The notes beneath the pieces were generated by a model. It was given only the letters and a program-made list of their open reading frames with translations. It had not been told where the DNA came from and ran no database searches. Shown here one piece after another: positions 8,593-17,197 of a DNA stretch of 64,000 nt. Positions within the stretch are counted from its first letter, which is position 1. Each line of letters begins with the position of its first letter. Source of the stretch: Thermoanaerobacterium saccharolyticum (GTDB lineage: Bacteria > Bacillota > Thermoanaerobacteria > Thermoanaerobacterales > Thermoanaerobacteraceae); NCBI RefSeq assembly GCF_000747665.1, contig NZ_BBKT01000032.1:41481-105480 (forward strand). The letters are read 5' to 3'. Made by a program: the position numbers and the translations under genes.

Positions 8593-9369
8593 TTATTTCC
8601 CCATCCATTTGTTTAACATCTTGTCATATTCACCGCTGTCTTTAAGCTCTTTTATCACACTATTTATCTGGTTAACCAGATCCTGATTTCCTTTTGCGAC
8701 AGCAACCGAATATCCTGGCACTGCTTCATTTATCTCTTTAATGTGAAGCATCTTCATGTCTTTATACTCTTTTAAGTATGCATCGGCAATTGTACTTTCC
8801 ATCAATATAGCATCTACCCTGCCGTTTTCTAATGATAAAAATGCATCGCCTAACCTATTTAGCTCTTTTATTTCTATTCCTTTTATCTTCTTAGCAGCAT
8901 CATCAGACGTAGTGCCAAGCTGTACAGCTACCGTCTTGCCTTTCAGGTCATTTAAGTTATTTATATTGCTGGAATCTTTCACGACTAAAACCTGCTCAGA
9001 ATTATAATACTCATCAGAAAAATCGACGTTTTTCTTTCTCTCTGGTGTAGCATTCATGCCTGCAATAGCCATGTCAATCTGGCCACTTTGAAGAGCAGGA
9101 ATAAGCCCTGTAAAGTCCATATCTTTTATCTGAAGTTTTACACCTAACTTTTTAGCAATTGCATTAGCTAAATCCACATCAAAGCCCATTATAGTGTCAT
9201 TACCGTTGACAACTTTGTGAAATTCAAATGGTGGAAAATCGGCGCTGGTACCCATGACGATAACCCCTGATTTCTTCACTCTGCTTAACGTAGACTGTTT
9301 CGAACAACCGCTTAGCGCGATAGACATAATAGTGATAAGAATTAAAGATATTATCAACCTTTTTTTCAA
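8593..9369 (-). CDS. Polar amino-acid ABC transporter, substrate-binding lipoprotein
   Basis: A 258-residue family-3 solute-binding protein. It has a lipoprotein signal peptide (MKKRLIISLILITIMSIALSGC, split here at LSG|C, lipobox Cys 22) and the SBP_bac_3 start VIMGTSADFPPFEFH, followed by IMGFDVDLANAIAKKLG and the PERKKNVDFSDEYY hinge region. It is anchored outside the membrane and delivers an amino acid to the permease. First gene of the operon, with its promoter presumably in 9370-9480. Confidence 0.95.
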   Translation of the reverse strand: MKKRLIISLILITIMSIALSGCSKQSTLSRVKKSGVIVMGTSADFPPFEFHKVVNGNDTIMGFDVDLANAIAKKLGVKLQIKDMDFTGLIPALQSGQIDMAIAGMNATPERKKNVDFSDEYYNSEQVLVVKDSSNINNLNDLKGKTVAVQLGTTSDDAAKKIKGIEIKELNRLGDAFLSLENGRVDAILMESTIADAYLKEYKDMKMLHIKEINEAVPGYSVAVAKGNQDLVNQINSVIKELKDSGEYDKMLNKWMGK

Positions 9370-9481
9370 TTTTTTCTCCTCCCGACAATAGATAATTTAC
9401 TAAATAATTATACTATCACATGTATAATATTGCAATATATTTTTTATTCATCAAAAATTTTTCTGGTGGAGAAATGATTAA

Positions 9482-9505
9482 AGGGCATCCCTTTCGGAAT
9501 GCCCT
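9482..9505 (-). terminator. Terminator after zinc-ribbon gene
   Basis: AGGGCAT / ATGCCCT hairpin followed by TTTAATCATTT on the minus strand, 37 bases past the zinc-ribbon stop codon. The T-tract is broken, so strength is moderate. Confidence 0.65.
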
Positions 9506-9542
9506 CAATAATCCTCTTTACTTCTTGCAAAAGTGAAGGGGA

Positions 9543-9737
9543 TTACTTATTTGCTCCAGCAACTCTTCCTCTCCTGGAGTTAAACTGATTGTTTCTCTGC
9601 TTTTTAGCATCTCTGCATGACTTGCACCTTACTGGCGCATTTTGAAAGCCTTTCTGAGCGTAAAATTCTTGTTCACCGGCAGTCCACACGAATTCTGCCC
9701 CACAGTCTTTGCAGACTAATGTCTTGTCTTGATACAT
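9543..9737 (-). CDS. Small zinc-ribbon protein
   Basis: A 64-residue protein with two CxxC pairs, CKDCGAEFVWTAGEQEFYA and RCKSCRDAKK, the layout of the 'probable zinc-ribbon' (zf-trcl-like) family. The basic tail (RNNQFNSRRGRVAG) suggests nucleic-acid or ribosome binding. I start at the ATG at 9737; an upstream GTG at 9755 lies inside the GAGGGG ribosome site and is rejected. A 31-base palindrome sits 31-61 bases upstream. Molecular role unknown. Confidence 0.85.
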   Translation of the reverse strand: MYQDKTLVCKDCGAEFVWTAGEQEFYAQKGFQNAPVRCKSCRDAKKQRNNQFNSRRGRVAGANK

Positions 9738-9767
9738 AATAAATAATCCCCTCACTTTGACATTTAT

Positions 9768-9798
9768 TTACTGTATAGCCAATTGGACTATACAGTAA
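9768..9798. promoter_or_regulatory. 31-bp palindrome, operator-like, before zinc-ribbon gene
   Basis: TTACTGTATAG at 9768-9778 and CTATACAGTAA at 9788-9798 are perfect inverted arms around a 9-base centre. They lie 31-61 bases before the zinc-ribbon start codon with no T-run next to them. The TGTATA...TATACA core resembles operators of dimeric GntR-type repressors. No such regulator is adjacent. An RNA hairpin is the alternative. Confidence 0.5.
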
Positions 9799-9875
9799 TA
9801 TTATACCACCGGTTAAGAGTTTTATCAATAAATTTTAAAATTTTAAAAATTGCATAATTATTACTGCATAAACAT

Positions 9876-10345
9876 TTAGCGCTTTTTATCCACAAAATAG
9901 CTGCCAGGTGTGTAATACTTAAGATACTCTATATATCCTTTTTTACCCTTTGATAAATCATCTATTTTTTCTTCCAGATTTTTAAAAGCACAATTTATAT
10001 CATCTAAATTTTTATCCTCAACTTCTTTTATTTTTTCCAATGTGCCCTTTATATCTATCAGTATTCCTTTTAGCACGCTTTTATCTGTACTATTATTAGG
10101 CGTATTAAAAATGCTGTCTATCCTATTTACCTTTTTGTATAGATTGTACATAGGCAGAAATTCACTGTCTATTTCATCAATGCTTGCTATGATGTCTTGT
10201 TTTTTCTCCAATATGTTTTTTATGTCATCAAGTTTTTGTGAATTTATGGCTATATTTAGCTGATTATTCAGTTGAAGCATTTCATTTAGATAATTTAATT
10301 TTTTTTTCAGCCAACTCTATCAATTTTTTTTACATCGCTTACCAT
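9876..10345 (-). pseudogene. fliT: FliT-like flagellar chaperone gene, two frameshifts
   Basis: The main open frame (from 10280) encodes 134 mostly helical residues (MLQLNNQLNIAINSQKLDDI onward). Correcting a T-run of 9 at 10299-10307 and a T-run of 8 at 10324-10331 by one base each gives a continuous protein from the ATG at 10345: VSDVKKLIELAEKK, then LNYLNEMLQLNNQLN. That makes about 154 residues. Position right after fliS and the short coiled-coil character support a FliT-type export chaperone for FliD. Both errors are single extra bases in homopolymers, so the real gene is probably intact. Confidence 0.65.
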
Positions 10346-10351
10346 ACTATA

Positions 10352-10738
10352 TCAACCTTTAGAATAAACTTTTGCTCGAACTTTTCCCATCGCTTCTCCC
10401 CATGTATCTCTAAGCTCTGTTATCAAAGATATCACTTCATCTAACGGCTTTTTATCCTTTTTTAAATTGGCTTCTATCAGCCTTCTTGAAATAAAATCAT
10501 AGATGCTGTAAAGATTTTTTGATATATCATACTGCATGTCAAGAGTCGCCATAAGCTCTAATACTATGTCTTGCGCTCTTGTTATGCTGTTATGAGCTCT
10601 TTCGATGTTTTTATCATCTATAGCCTGTTTTGCTTCATTTGCAAAGCGAATAATTCCATTGTAGAGCATCAAGACTAATTCTTCTGGACTTGCCGTCATG
10701 ACAGAATTTCGCTTGTACTCCATATACGGATCGATCAT
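10352..10738 (-). CDS. fliS: Flagellin export chaperone FliS
   Basis: A 128-residue all-helical protein with the FliS pattern: YMEYKRNSVMTASPEELVLM at the N-terminus, LYNGIIRFANEAKQAI, and the later LYDFI-like stretch (NLYSIYDFISRRLIEANLKK). FliS binds the flagellin C-terminus in the cytoplasm and prevents premature polymerisation. In Gram-positives it also shares partners with FliW. It lies 36 bases after fliD and 6 bases before fliT. Confidence 0.95.
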   Translation of the reverse strand: MIDPYMEYKRNSVMTASPEELVLMLYNGIIRFANEAKQAIDDKNIERAHNSITRAQDIVLELMATLDMQYDISKNLYSIYDFISRRLIEANLKKDKKPLDEVISLITELRDTWGEAMGKVRAKVYSKG

Positions 10739-10774
10739 TTATCAATTCCCCTTCCTGTGTAAAGCAAAGAATCT

Positions 10775-12286
10775 CTATCCATTAAGCTGCTGACTTAGCC
10801 ATTGGCTCTGAGAATTCATCTGCGCCATGTACGTCTCTAATTGTGTAAACTGGTTATAATACTGCTGCTCTAATGTATTTAGCTGGTCTTGCATGTCTGA
10901 CATCCTCTGGTTTATATCGTTAATTTGCTGACCCAAAAAGCTATTATCGTATAGCTGATACTGCCCCCCACCAGCTTCTTGTGTTATAGAGTTTATACCG
11001 TTATTAACTATGTAGTAAAGCCTTGCAGCAATACCATCGCTTGAACTTGAGCCAGGTACAGCATTTACATCCGTAGTAGATTCCGTTATTCTTGTAAAAA
11101 GATCCATGACTTCTTGAGGATTATTTTGTATCGCATTTTTAAGTTTCGTATCATCTATGTAGAGCTTACCGCCCTCATACCACTGCCCTGTAGTTATACC
11201 AATAGAGCTTAATGTCATCTTAGTGCCGTCAGAAGCTGTTACAGTGCCAGAAACAGCAGTTCTCATGCTGTAATATATGGATGTAAGATTGTCATTTCCA
11301 CTTAAATCACCACTTCTGGCTTTCTGCTGCCATGCGGTAATGTCGTCTTGCGTCATCTGCTGTTTTTGAGCATCTGTAAGTGGTTGATAGTCATAATACC
11401 TCTCTTCTGTCAATTTTGAATTTATAGTCGTAATCACATCGTTATACGCATCCACAAAGCTTTTAATACTGTTATATATCGTATCTGTGTCTGTCTGTAC
11501 TGAAAGGGTTGTATAACCTGTTCCTGTAAGATTTATATTTATACCTGCTACTGTAACATTATTTGTAGAACTATTTGTAATCTCCACTCCATTGAAAATA
11601 AAATCTGCGTTATTTCCATTTTTTATATATAAATTTAATTTAGTTAAAATAGTATTATTTGTATCATTTTCTGATATATTTATTTTTGAATTATTTCCTG
11701 TTGTACTCGATACCAAAAACAACCTACCTAAATTACTATCATACGATGCATTAATATGAGTTGTATTTGACACACTATTAATAGCTGTCACTAAATCATT
11801 TATTGTCTGTCCATTTTTTATTGTAATCGTAGCTAAGGTATTAGCATCTCCATTTGATATGGTTAAAGTTATATCACCGCCTGTATCGTTAATAATATCA
11901 CTAGAGTTAATAATATTCTGACTTGTTGCAGTAGCTGCTGATGCAAGGGTTTTTACTTCCAATGTATATGTCCCATTTACAGCATTTACACCTGCCGTGG
12001 CAGTCGCTATAGACGTATTTGATGAAACCGTCTTAGCAAGATATGTCCCCTGCAACTTCATGCTAAACAGTGTATTGTCCCTTAGTGTCAAAAGCTTTGT
12101 ATTTATGCTCTGAAGATCCTCCTGCTGCCACTGTAACCACTGCTTTTGCTGTTCCAATTGATAAAGCGGTTGACTTGCAGCCGTCATAAGCTGTTTCACT
12201 ATAGAGTCCGTATCAATACCTGATGCAAGTCCGCTTATTCTAAGCAAATTGCTGGTAGTCGAATTTTGCATTGTAATAGGATCCAT
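10775..12286 (-). CDS. fliD: Flagellar filament cap protein FliD (hook-associated protein 2)
   Basis: A 503-residue protein with FliD_N at residues 10-110 (LRISGLASGIDTDSIVKQLM) and FliD_C at 255-490. Long heptad coiled coils at both ends include the Gln-rich QQINDINQRMSDMQDQLNTL. The centre (110-250) is Asn/Thr-rich and variable, as expected for the surface-exposed domains. It caps the growing filament and folds exported flagellin. It lies 12 bases after flaG. Confidence 0.96.
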   Translation of the reverse strand: MDPITMQNSTTSNLLRISGLASGIDTDSIVKQLMTAASQPLYQLEQQKQWLQWQQEDLQSINTKLLTLRDNTLFSMKLQGTYLAKTVSSNTSIATATAGVNAVNGTYTLEVKTLASAATATSQNIINSSDIINDTGGDITLTISNGDANTLATITIKNGQTINDLVTAINSVSNTTHINASYDSNLGRLFLVSSTTGNNSKINISENDTNNTILTKLNLYIKNGNNADFIFNGVEITNSSTNNVTVAGININLTGTGYTTLSVQTDTDTIYNSIKSFVDAYNDVITTINSKLTEERYYDYQPLTDAQKQQMTQDDITAWQQKARSGDLSGNDNLTSIYYSMRTAVSGTVTASDGTKMTLSSIGITTGQWYEGGKLYIDDTKLKNAIQNNPQEVMDLFTRITESTTDVNAVPGSSSSDGIAARLYYIVNNGINSITQEAGGGQYQLYDNSFLGQQINDINQRMSDMQDQLNTLEQQYYNQFTQLETYMAQMNSQSQWLSQQLNG

Positions 12287-12298
12287 ACTACACTCCTC

Positions 12299-12625
12299 CT
12301 AAATTTTTCTATCGACAAAAAGCCCTGCTATTTTCCACAATCCTGCCACCAAGTCTAATATCTTTTCTGGCGGGATTTCATCAATAACCTCATTTGTCCT
12401 GCTGTCTACAATTTTCACCACGATTGTATTTGTAGGTTTGTGAACAGAAAATTCAAAATAAGTACCATCATTTTTCTTGATTTTATTGTTGACGTCATTT
12501 ATTTCGTCTTTTATAGATTTCTCATCGACAGGATTTTTAAAAATCTCTTTTACGTCATCAATCTTGTCAGTTAATAAATTATTTAGCTTTCTACTTCCTC
12601 CTTCTAATGATATATTTTGAATCAT
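12299..12625 (-). CDS. flaG: FlaG family flagellar protein
   Basis: A 108-residue protein with the FlaG domain in its C-terminal half (FEFSVHKPTNTIVVKIVDSR, then NEVIDEIPPEKILDL). It resembles B. subtilis YvyC/FlaG, which limits filament length. It starts a transcript: a sigma-28-type promoter lies at 12666-12692. It is followed by fliD, fliS and fliT. Confidence 0.92.
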   Translation of the reverse strand: MIQNISLEGGSRKLNNLLTDKIDDVKEIFKNPVDEKSIKDEINDVNNKIKKNDGTYFEFSVHKPTNTIVVKIVDSRTNEVIDEIPPEKILDLVAGLWKIAGLFVDRKI

Positions 12626-12665
12626 CTATATACCTCCCAAAAAATAACTTCACATGTTATTTTCT

Positions 12666-12692
12666 ATATCGGCAAAATATTTAAAAAAATTA
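12666..12692 (-). promoter_or_regulatory. Sigma-28 promoter of flaG-fliD-fliS-fliT
   Basis: Minus strand TAAT, 15 bases, GCCGATAT (-10 at 12666-12673, -35 at 12689-12692). This matches the sigma-D/sigma-28 consensus spacing used by the other flagellar genes in the window. It lies 41 bases before the flaG start. Confidence 0.75.
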
Positions 12693-12698
12693 GTGAAT

Positions 12699-12875
12699 TT
12701 ATTTAGCAGTTTTCCCGCAAGACATGTATTCTACAATAAGCTTATCTAATTCCTGACTTATCTCAAGCGCTTTTGTCATGTCGACTATGTTTTTATTAAG
12801 CTCCTTCTTCAATAGCTTTATCTTTTCTTCCACTGAATCATTTTTATAGTAATGTTCTTTTATAATCTTTGTCAT
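12699..12875 (-). CDS. Spo0E-like aspartyl-phosphate phosphatase
   Basis: A 58-residue helical hairpin protein with the Spo0E signature SQELDKLIVEYM at residues 39-50. Spo0E-type proteins dephosphorylate Spo0A~P and so delay sporulation. The ATG at 12875 has GGAGGAG immediately upstream; an ATG four codons earlier overlaps that site and is rejected. A sigma-28-type promoter lies at 12918-12944, so this phosphatase appears to be made with the motility regulon. Confidence 0.85.
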   Translation of the reverse strand: MTKIIKEHYYKNDSVEEKIKLLKKELNKNIVDMTKALEISQELDKLIVEYMSCGKTAK

Positions 12876-12917
12876 TTTCTCCTCCATATAAGCTATTGTA
12901 AATTACTTCATTTTTAT

Positions 12918-12944
12918 ATATCGGCTCTAAAAAATTTTTTATTA
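12918..12944 (-). promoter_or_regulatory. Sigma-28 promoter of the Spo0E-like gene
   Basis: Minus strand TAAT, 15 bases, GCCGATAT (-10 at 12918-12925, -35 at 12941-12944), 43 bases before the start codon. Same form and spacing as the flaG promoter. Confidence 0.7.
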
Positions 12945-13019
12945 AATTTTTTTTCAAGATGATATAAATACTTCTATCTGAACGTATGTTTGTGTTATAA
13001 TATTTTTGAGGTGTTTAAT

Positions 13020-14294
13020 ATGGATCTTCTCGAAAAGATAAGAATATTGGCTGATGCAGCAAAATACGATGTATCATGCTCATCCAGCGGAAGCGATAGA
13101 GAAAACAAAAATGGTGGAATAGGAAACGCATCATTTTACGGAATATGCCACAGTTGGTCTGAAGATGGCAGGTGCATATCCCTTCTTAAAATACTTTTTA
13201 CAAACATATGCATCTACGATTGCTCATATTGTGTAAATAGATGTACAAATGACGTAGAAAGAGCATTATTCACACCAGATGAGCTTGCTGACATTACAAT
13301 AAATTTTTATCGCAGAAATTACATTGAAGGCTTGTTTTTAAGCTCGGCTGTCTACAAAAGCCCTGACTACACGATGGAGCTTCTCATTAAAACTGTCAAA
13401 AAACTGCGGGAGGAATACAATTTTAACGGATACATACATTTAAAGGCTATTCCTGGTGCAGACGTAAATCTCATTAGACTGGCAGGTCTTTACGCAGACC
13501 GCATGAGCGTAAATATCGAGCTTCCATCCGAAAAATCTCTAAAGCTATTGGCGCCTCAAAAGACAAAAGAATCAATAATAAAGCCCATGAATTTCATACA
13601 CAATCAATTGTTAGAAAAAAATGAGTCAAAAAAGCTAATGCGCTATACAGATAAATTCGTGCCTGCAGGGCAGACAACACAGCTTATCATAGGTGCAACA
13701 CCAGAAAGCGACAGGACCATATTAAAGCTTTCGGAAAATCTATATAAATATTATGATCTTAAAAGAGTGTATTACTCTGCATACATCCCTGTTTTTAATG
13801 GCAACAATATTTTAGGAGTGGCTTCGCCTCCTCTTTTAAGGGAGCACCGCTTGTATCAAGCTGATTGGCTTTTAAGGTATTACAATTTCAAAGCTGATGA
13901 GCTGTTGACTGAAGAAGAGCCAAATTTTGATATCTCACTTGATCCAAAAATCAACTGGGCTATGAAAAATTTAAATCTATTTCCTGTTGAAATCAACACT
14001 GCCGATTACAATATGCTTCTAAGAGTCCCCGGTATCGGCTTAAGGGCAGCAAAACGTATTGTAAAGGCACGAAAAGCAGCTCACTTAAGCTATGACTCCC
14101 TTAAAAATTTGGGCGTCGTATTAAAAAGGGCAAAGTATTTTATAACATGCAATGGAAAATATTACGGTGAATGCAAAATAGAAACAGAGAAGATAAAAAA
14201 TAAACTATCCACTAATAAGAATCGCATTTTAGACGGACAAATCAGCATATTTGACATTGATAATTCTTTAAATAACCTACCAATAATAGTATGA
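13020..14294 (+). CDS. Putative DNA modification/repair radical SAM protein
   Basis: A 424-residue radical SAM enzyme. The cluster motif is CIYDCSYC (CxxxCxxC) at about residue 64, preceded by a Cys-containing region (YGICHSWSEDGRCISLLKIL). The C-terminus holds a helix-hairpin-helix (MLLRVPGIGLRAAKRIVKAR), suggesting DNA contact. This is the family paired with a DUF4130 protein or a uracil-DNA-glycosylase-like domain; its partner follows 21 bases downstream. I start at the ATG at 13020 behind GAGGTG. Substrate is not established. Confidence 0.88.
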   Translation: MDLLEKIRILADAAKYDVSCSSSGSDRENKNGGIGNASFYGICHSWSEDGRCISLLKILFTNICIYDCSYCVNRCTNDVERALFTPDELADITINFYRRNYIEGLFLSSAVYKSPDYTMELLIKTVKKLREEYNFNGYIHLKAIPGADVNLIRLAGLYADRMSVNIELPSEKSLKLLAPQKTKESIIKPMNFIHNQLLEKNESKKLMRYTDKFVPAGQTTQLIIGATPESDRTILKLSENLYKYYDLKRVYYSAYIPVFNGNNILGVASPPLLREHRLYQADWLLRYYNFKADELLTEEEPNFDISLDPKINWAMKNLNLFPVEINTADYNMLLRVPGIGLRAAKRIVKARKAAHLSYDSLKNLGVVLKRAKYFITCNGKYYGECKIETEKIKNKLSTNKNRILDGQISIFDIDNSLNNLPIIV

Positions 14295-14315
14295 CTTAGT
14301 TAGGAGAATCGATAT

Positions 14316-15050
14316 ATGGTAAACTATGTATTCGACGGGTCGTTTGATGGCCTCATGACTGTTGTATACGAGGCATATTACAGTCATCAACAACCTAATG
14401 ATATTTTTTCTGGAAGCAATCATCAAATAAACTTTCTTGGCCATGACGTATTCGTATCAACAGATATAGATAAATCTAATAAAGTACAAGATGCCATTGA
14501 GACAAAAATATCAAATGAAGCACTTAGAAACATTTACTACGTTTATCTCTCGGAGTTGGATTCGTCGTACATGTTGATATATAAATATATTAGATTAGGC
14601 TTTAAAATAGGCAAAAAATTAGACTACTTCATTCAAAATGACATAGTCCATGAAGTGACGAAATTAAGCCAAAGAGTAAAGCATGAAGCATACAAGATGA
14701 TAGAATTAATCAGATTTAAAGAGGTCAAAAAAGGATTGTTTCTTGCAAAGATACATCCAGACTACAACGTGCTACCTATCATAATGCCTCACTTTGCTGA
14801 AAGGTTTCAAGATCAGTATTTCATAATACATGACGAAAAGAGGAGCTTATCGGCTGTATATGATAAAAAAGCATGGATAATCACTGACATACCTCTTGAA
14901 AATATATCTAAAGTTAAAGACACAAAAAACTACGAAATCTTATGGAAAATATATCATAAAAGCATCGCAATAAAAGAAAGAAAAAATATGAAACTTCAGA
15001 TGCAACACATGCCTAAAAAATACTGGGATATGCTTACAGAAAAGCAGTAG
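14316..15050 (+). CDS. DUF4130 protein, partner of the radical SAM protein
   Basis: A 244-residue protein starting VNYVFDGSFDGLMTVVYEAY, the hallmark start of the family that always accompanies the radical SAM protein above. The C-terminal half has PHFAERFQDQYFIIHDEKRS and the ending MPKKYWDMLTE. In many bacteria it is fused to a uracil-DNA-glycosylase superfamily domain; here it stands alone and no glycosylase gene is adjacent. A role in DNA metabolism is inferred from association only. Confidence 0.85.
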   Translation: MVNYVFDGSFDGLMTVVYEAYYSHQQPNDIFSGSNHQINFLGHDVFVSTDIDKSNKVQDAIETKISNEALRNIYYVYLSELDSSYMLIYKYIRLGFKIGKKLDYFIQNDIVHEVTKLSQRVKHEAYKMIELIRFKEVKKGLFLAKIHPDYNVLPIIMPHFAERFQDQYFIIHDEKRSLSAVYDKKAWIITDIPLENISKVKDTKNYEILWKIYHKSIAIKERKNMKLQMQHMPKKYWDMLTEKQ

Positions 15051-16352
15051 TCACATTCCAAATTGCACTGATTTAATAATCCTCTCTAAAAACATCTTTC
15101 CATCCGCCGTAATAAGAAGTGATGATGTGACCATGACTTCATTAACTGGTATAAAGTCATACTTGTCACCGTTTCTCTCTGCATATCCAGTAAAGTCGTG
15201 TATGATGTATGGCACCCCACCATCTATTCCAACAAACATCATAGCATGACCCGGCATATATAAAGCTGCACCATGCTTTATGCCTTTAAAAGCTTCAATT
15301 CTATCGATTAATGACAAGTCATCAGAAAACTGATGTACTATTCCGGGACATCTTTCTTGCTCATCAGCATTTCTGGGTAGTCTAAACCCAAATGTCTTGT
15401 AGATGTGCATGATAAGGCTGGAGCAATCCCTGCCATTAAAGCTATCGCCCCATCCATATCTATCGCCAATAAGTTTAAACGCCTGATTTAAAATATTTGC
15501 CCTCGTGTATGGAACATATCCTTGATGGACATCTTCTTTCATCGATATAAGGCCGTCTTTAAAGACTAGGTTGCCTTTATCATCCCTTGAAGGCAGCTTT
15601 ACCACATAATTGCCATAAGTAGATTGATTACCTATAGTATCAGGCATATCCTTTTCCAGTGGTACTCTCGTCCCCATGTCAAGCTGGATTTCAGATACAT
15701 CATCATCGTATGGGTTTGACTGCGTCCTTACGCGATTTCCTGTAACAACTATGAAATCATCTGTATCAAGATAGTCAAATACTTCTTCTTTATTTTTTGC
15801 AATTGCTATATCAGTAACTTTAGCCCAACCTTTGTAGTTGTACATCTGTACAAAATACCACTTTTTATCTTTACTTTCATGAAGTACTATAACAGGCTCT
15901 ATCGCTTGACACGATGTTTCTTGAAATCTATCAAATTCGATATCGCCTTTTCTGCTGTATACTGCTATTTCCGTAGGAAAGCTTCTAATAGATGTCTTTC
16001 TTATGGTAATGCCGTACTGTACAGGATTGACTTCTTTTATTTCAGTGATATTTAAATTATCAGCTATATGATGGTAAAAATCGCTTTTCACTACTTCACC
16101 ATTTCCAAAGTACATCTCTTTTTCTGGCAACTTATATTCCTTTATCAAAGACAGCAATTCATCGTAAGTAAAACTATCCCTATAGCTTCTTAAATCATAG
16201 ACGCTATCGCATTTTTCCACAATCTTTTGATTGAACTTTATAATATCATCTTGCATCATTATAAGGTGATCCCTATCAGGTATCTTCTCTATCCAGTATT
16301 CAGCATCAAGCATCTCAGACTTTGTTCCGGGTATAATATGAAACACCCCCAC
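15051..16352 (-). CDS. SH3-domain NlpC/P60 peptidoglycan hydrolase-like protein
   Basis: A 433-residue protein. Residues 1-120 are an N_NLPC_P60-type region (NQKIVEKCDSVYDLRSYRDS), 125-270 hold SH3b repeats, and 285-420 hold the NlpC/P60 Cys-His peptidase (GDSFNGRDCSSLIMHIYKTF with the catalytic Cys, then PGHAMMFVGIDGGVPYIIHD with the His). No signal peptide is visible, which is unusual for a wall hydrolase but common in this subfamily. It probably cleaves gamma-D-Glu-diamino-acid bonds in peptides. Its stop codon abuts that of the convergent DUF4130 gene. Confidence 0.88.
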   Translation of the reverse strand: MGVFHIIPGTKSEMLDAEYWIEKIPDRDHLIMMQDDIIKFNQKIVEKCDSVYDLRSYRDSFTYDELLSLIKEYKLPEKEMYFGNGEVVKSDFYHHIADNLNITEIKEVNPVQYGITIRKTSIRSFPTEIAVYSRKGDIEFDRFQETSCQAIEPVIVLHESKDKKWYFVQMYNYKGWAKVTDIAIAKNKEEVFDYLDTDDFIVVTGNRVRTQSNPYDDDVSEIQLDMGTRVPLEKDMPDTIGNQSTYGNYVVKLPSRDDKGNLVFKDGLISMKEDVHQGYVPYTRANILNQAFKLIGDRYGWGDSFNGRDCSSLIMHIYKTFGFRLPRNADEQERCPGIVHQFSDDLSLIDRIEAFKGIKHGAALYMPGHAMMFVGIDGGVPYIIHDFTGYAERNGDKYDFIPVNEVMVTSSLLITADGKMFLERIIKSVQFGM

Positions 16353-16504
16353 ATGTTATTTTTGGTCTATTAATTTATTATTAGATATGCAAAAATAGTT
16401 ATATATATTACAAAAATATGAACACTATGCACAACTAATTAATTTTTATATGCTTAATTATTCATAGTATAGCAATCAAATTTTTTTAAATATTTAACAC
16501 TACA

Positions 16505-17197
16505 TTAGTTTAAATTTGACCTCATCAAAGCTTCAGCAATTATAAAATCCATCTCATCATCAATATCTATAGAATTTTCTTTTGCCATTATAAAAGCATA
16601 GCACTTTTCACTATATATATTTTCCGTAGACATAAGATAATTAGTTTTTACTATGTATAACGCTCCATTTATTCGATAGTATTTAGGTAAAAGTTGCCGT
16701 GGACTCTTTATCAGCTCTTCTTTTATAAAATTTTGAAGCGATTCATCTTCAGGTAATGTATTGCACCATAATGGTGAATGGTCAACTTCACATACAGCAA
16801 CTACAGCATTAGCGTTTTTTCTTCTCATCTGGTCATATCCATTAATAATATCATAATGTTTCCTTAGTGGTGATGTTGGTTGCAATAAAGCAACTGTATC
16901 AAATTCCTTACCAAGTTTTTTATAATTAAGCAATGCATCTTTAACAACATCCCAAGAAGATATATTATCCGTTGCTAATTCCTTATTCCTCAAAAATGGA
17001 ACACTGGCACCAAATTCTTGCGCAATTTTAGCATATTCAATAGAATCTGTTGATACAAATATTTCATCAAATAAACCAGATTTTTGAGCAGCTTCAATTG
17101 TATATGATATTAACGGTTTGCCATTAAGTAATCTAATGTTTTTATTCTTTAAACCCTTAGATCCACTTCTTGCTGGAATTATTGCTATATTTCTCAC
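16505..17197 (-). CDS. legF: CMP-nonulosonate (legionaminate-type) cytidylyltransferase
   Basis: A 230-residue acylneuraminate cytidylyltransferase. It has the nucleotide-binding start IIPARSGSKGLKNKNIRLLN, the ALLQPTSPLR motif near residue 100 and an acidic metal site near the end (SIDIDDEMDF). It activates the nine-carbon sugar with CTP for transfer. Last gene of the nine-gene operon and overlaps legG by 4 bases. Whether the sugar is legionaminic, pseudaminic or neuraminic acid cannot be fixed from this protein alone; the operon favours legionaminic acid. Confidence 0.9.
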   Translation of the reverse strand: MRNIAIIPARSGSKGLKNKNIRLLNGKPLISYTIEAAQKSGLFDEIFVSTDSIEYAKIAQEFGASVPFLRNKELATDNISSWDVVKDALLNYKKLGKEFDTVALLQPTSPLRKHYDIINGYDQMRRKNANAVVAVCEVDHSPLWCNTLPEDESLQNFIKEELIKSPRQLLPKYYRINGALYIVKTNYLMSTENIYSEKCYAFIMAKENSIDIDDEMDFIIAEALMRSNLN

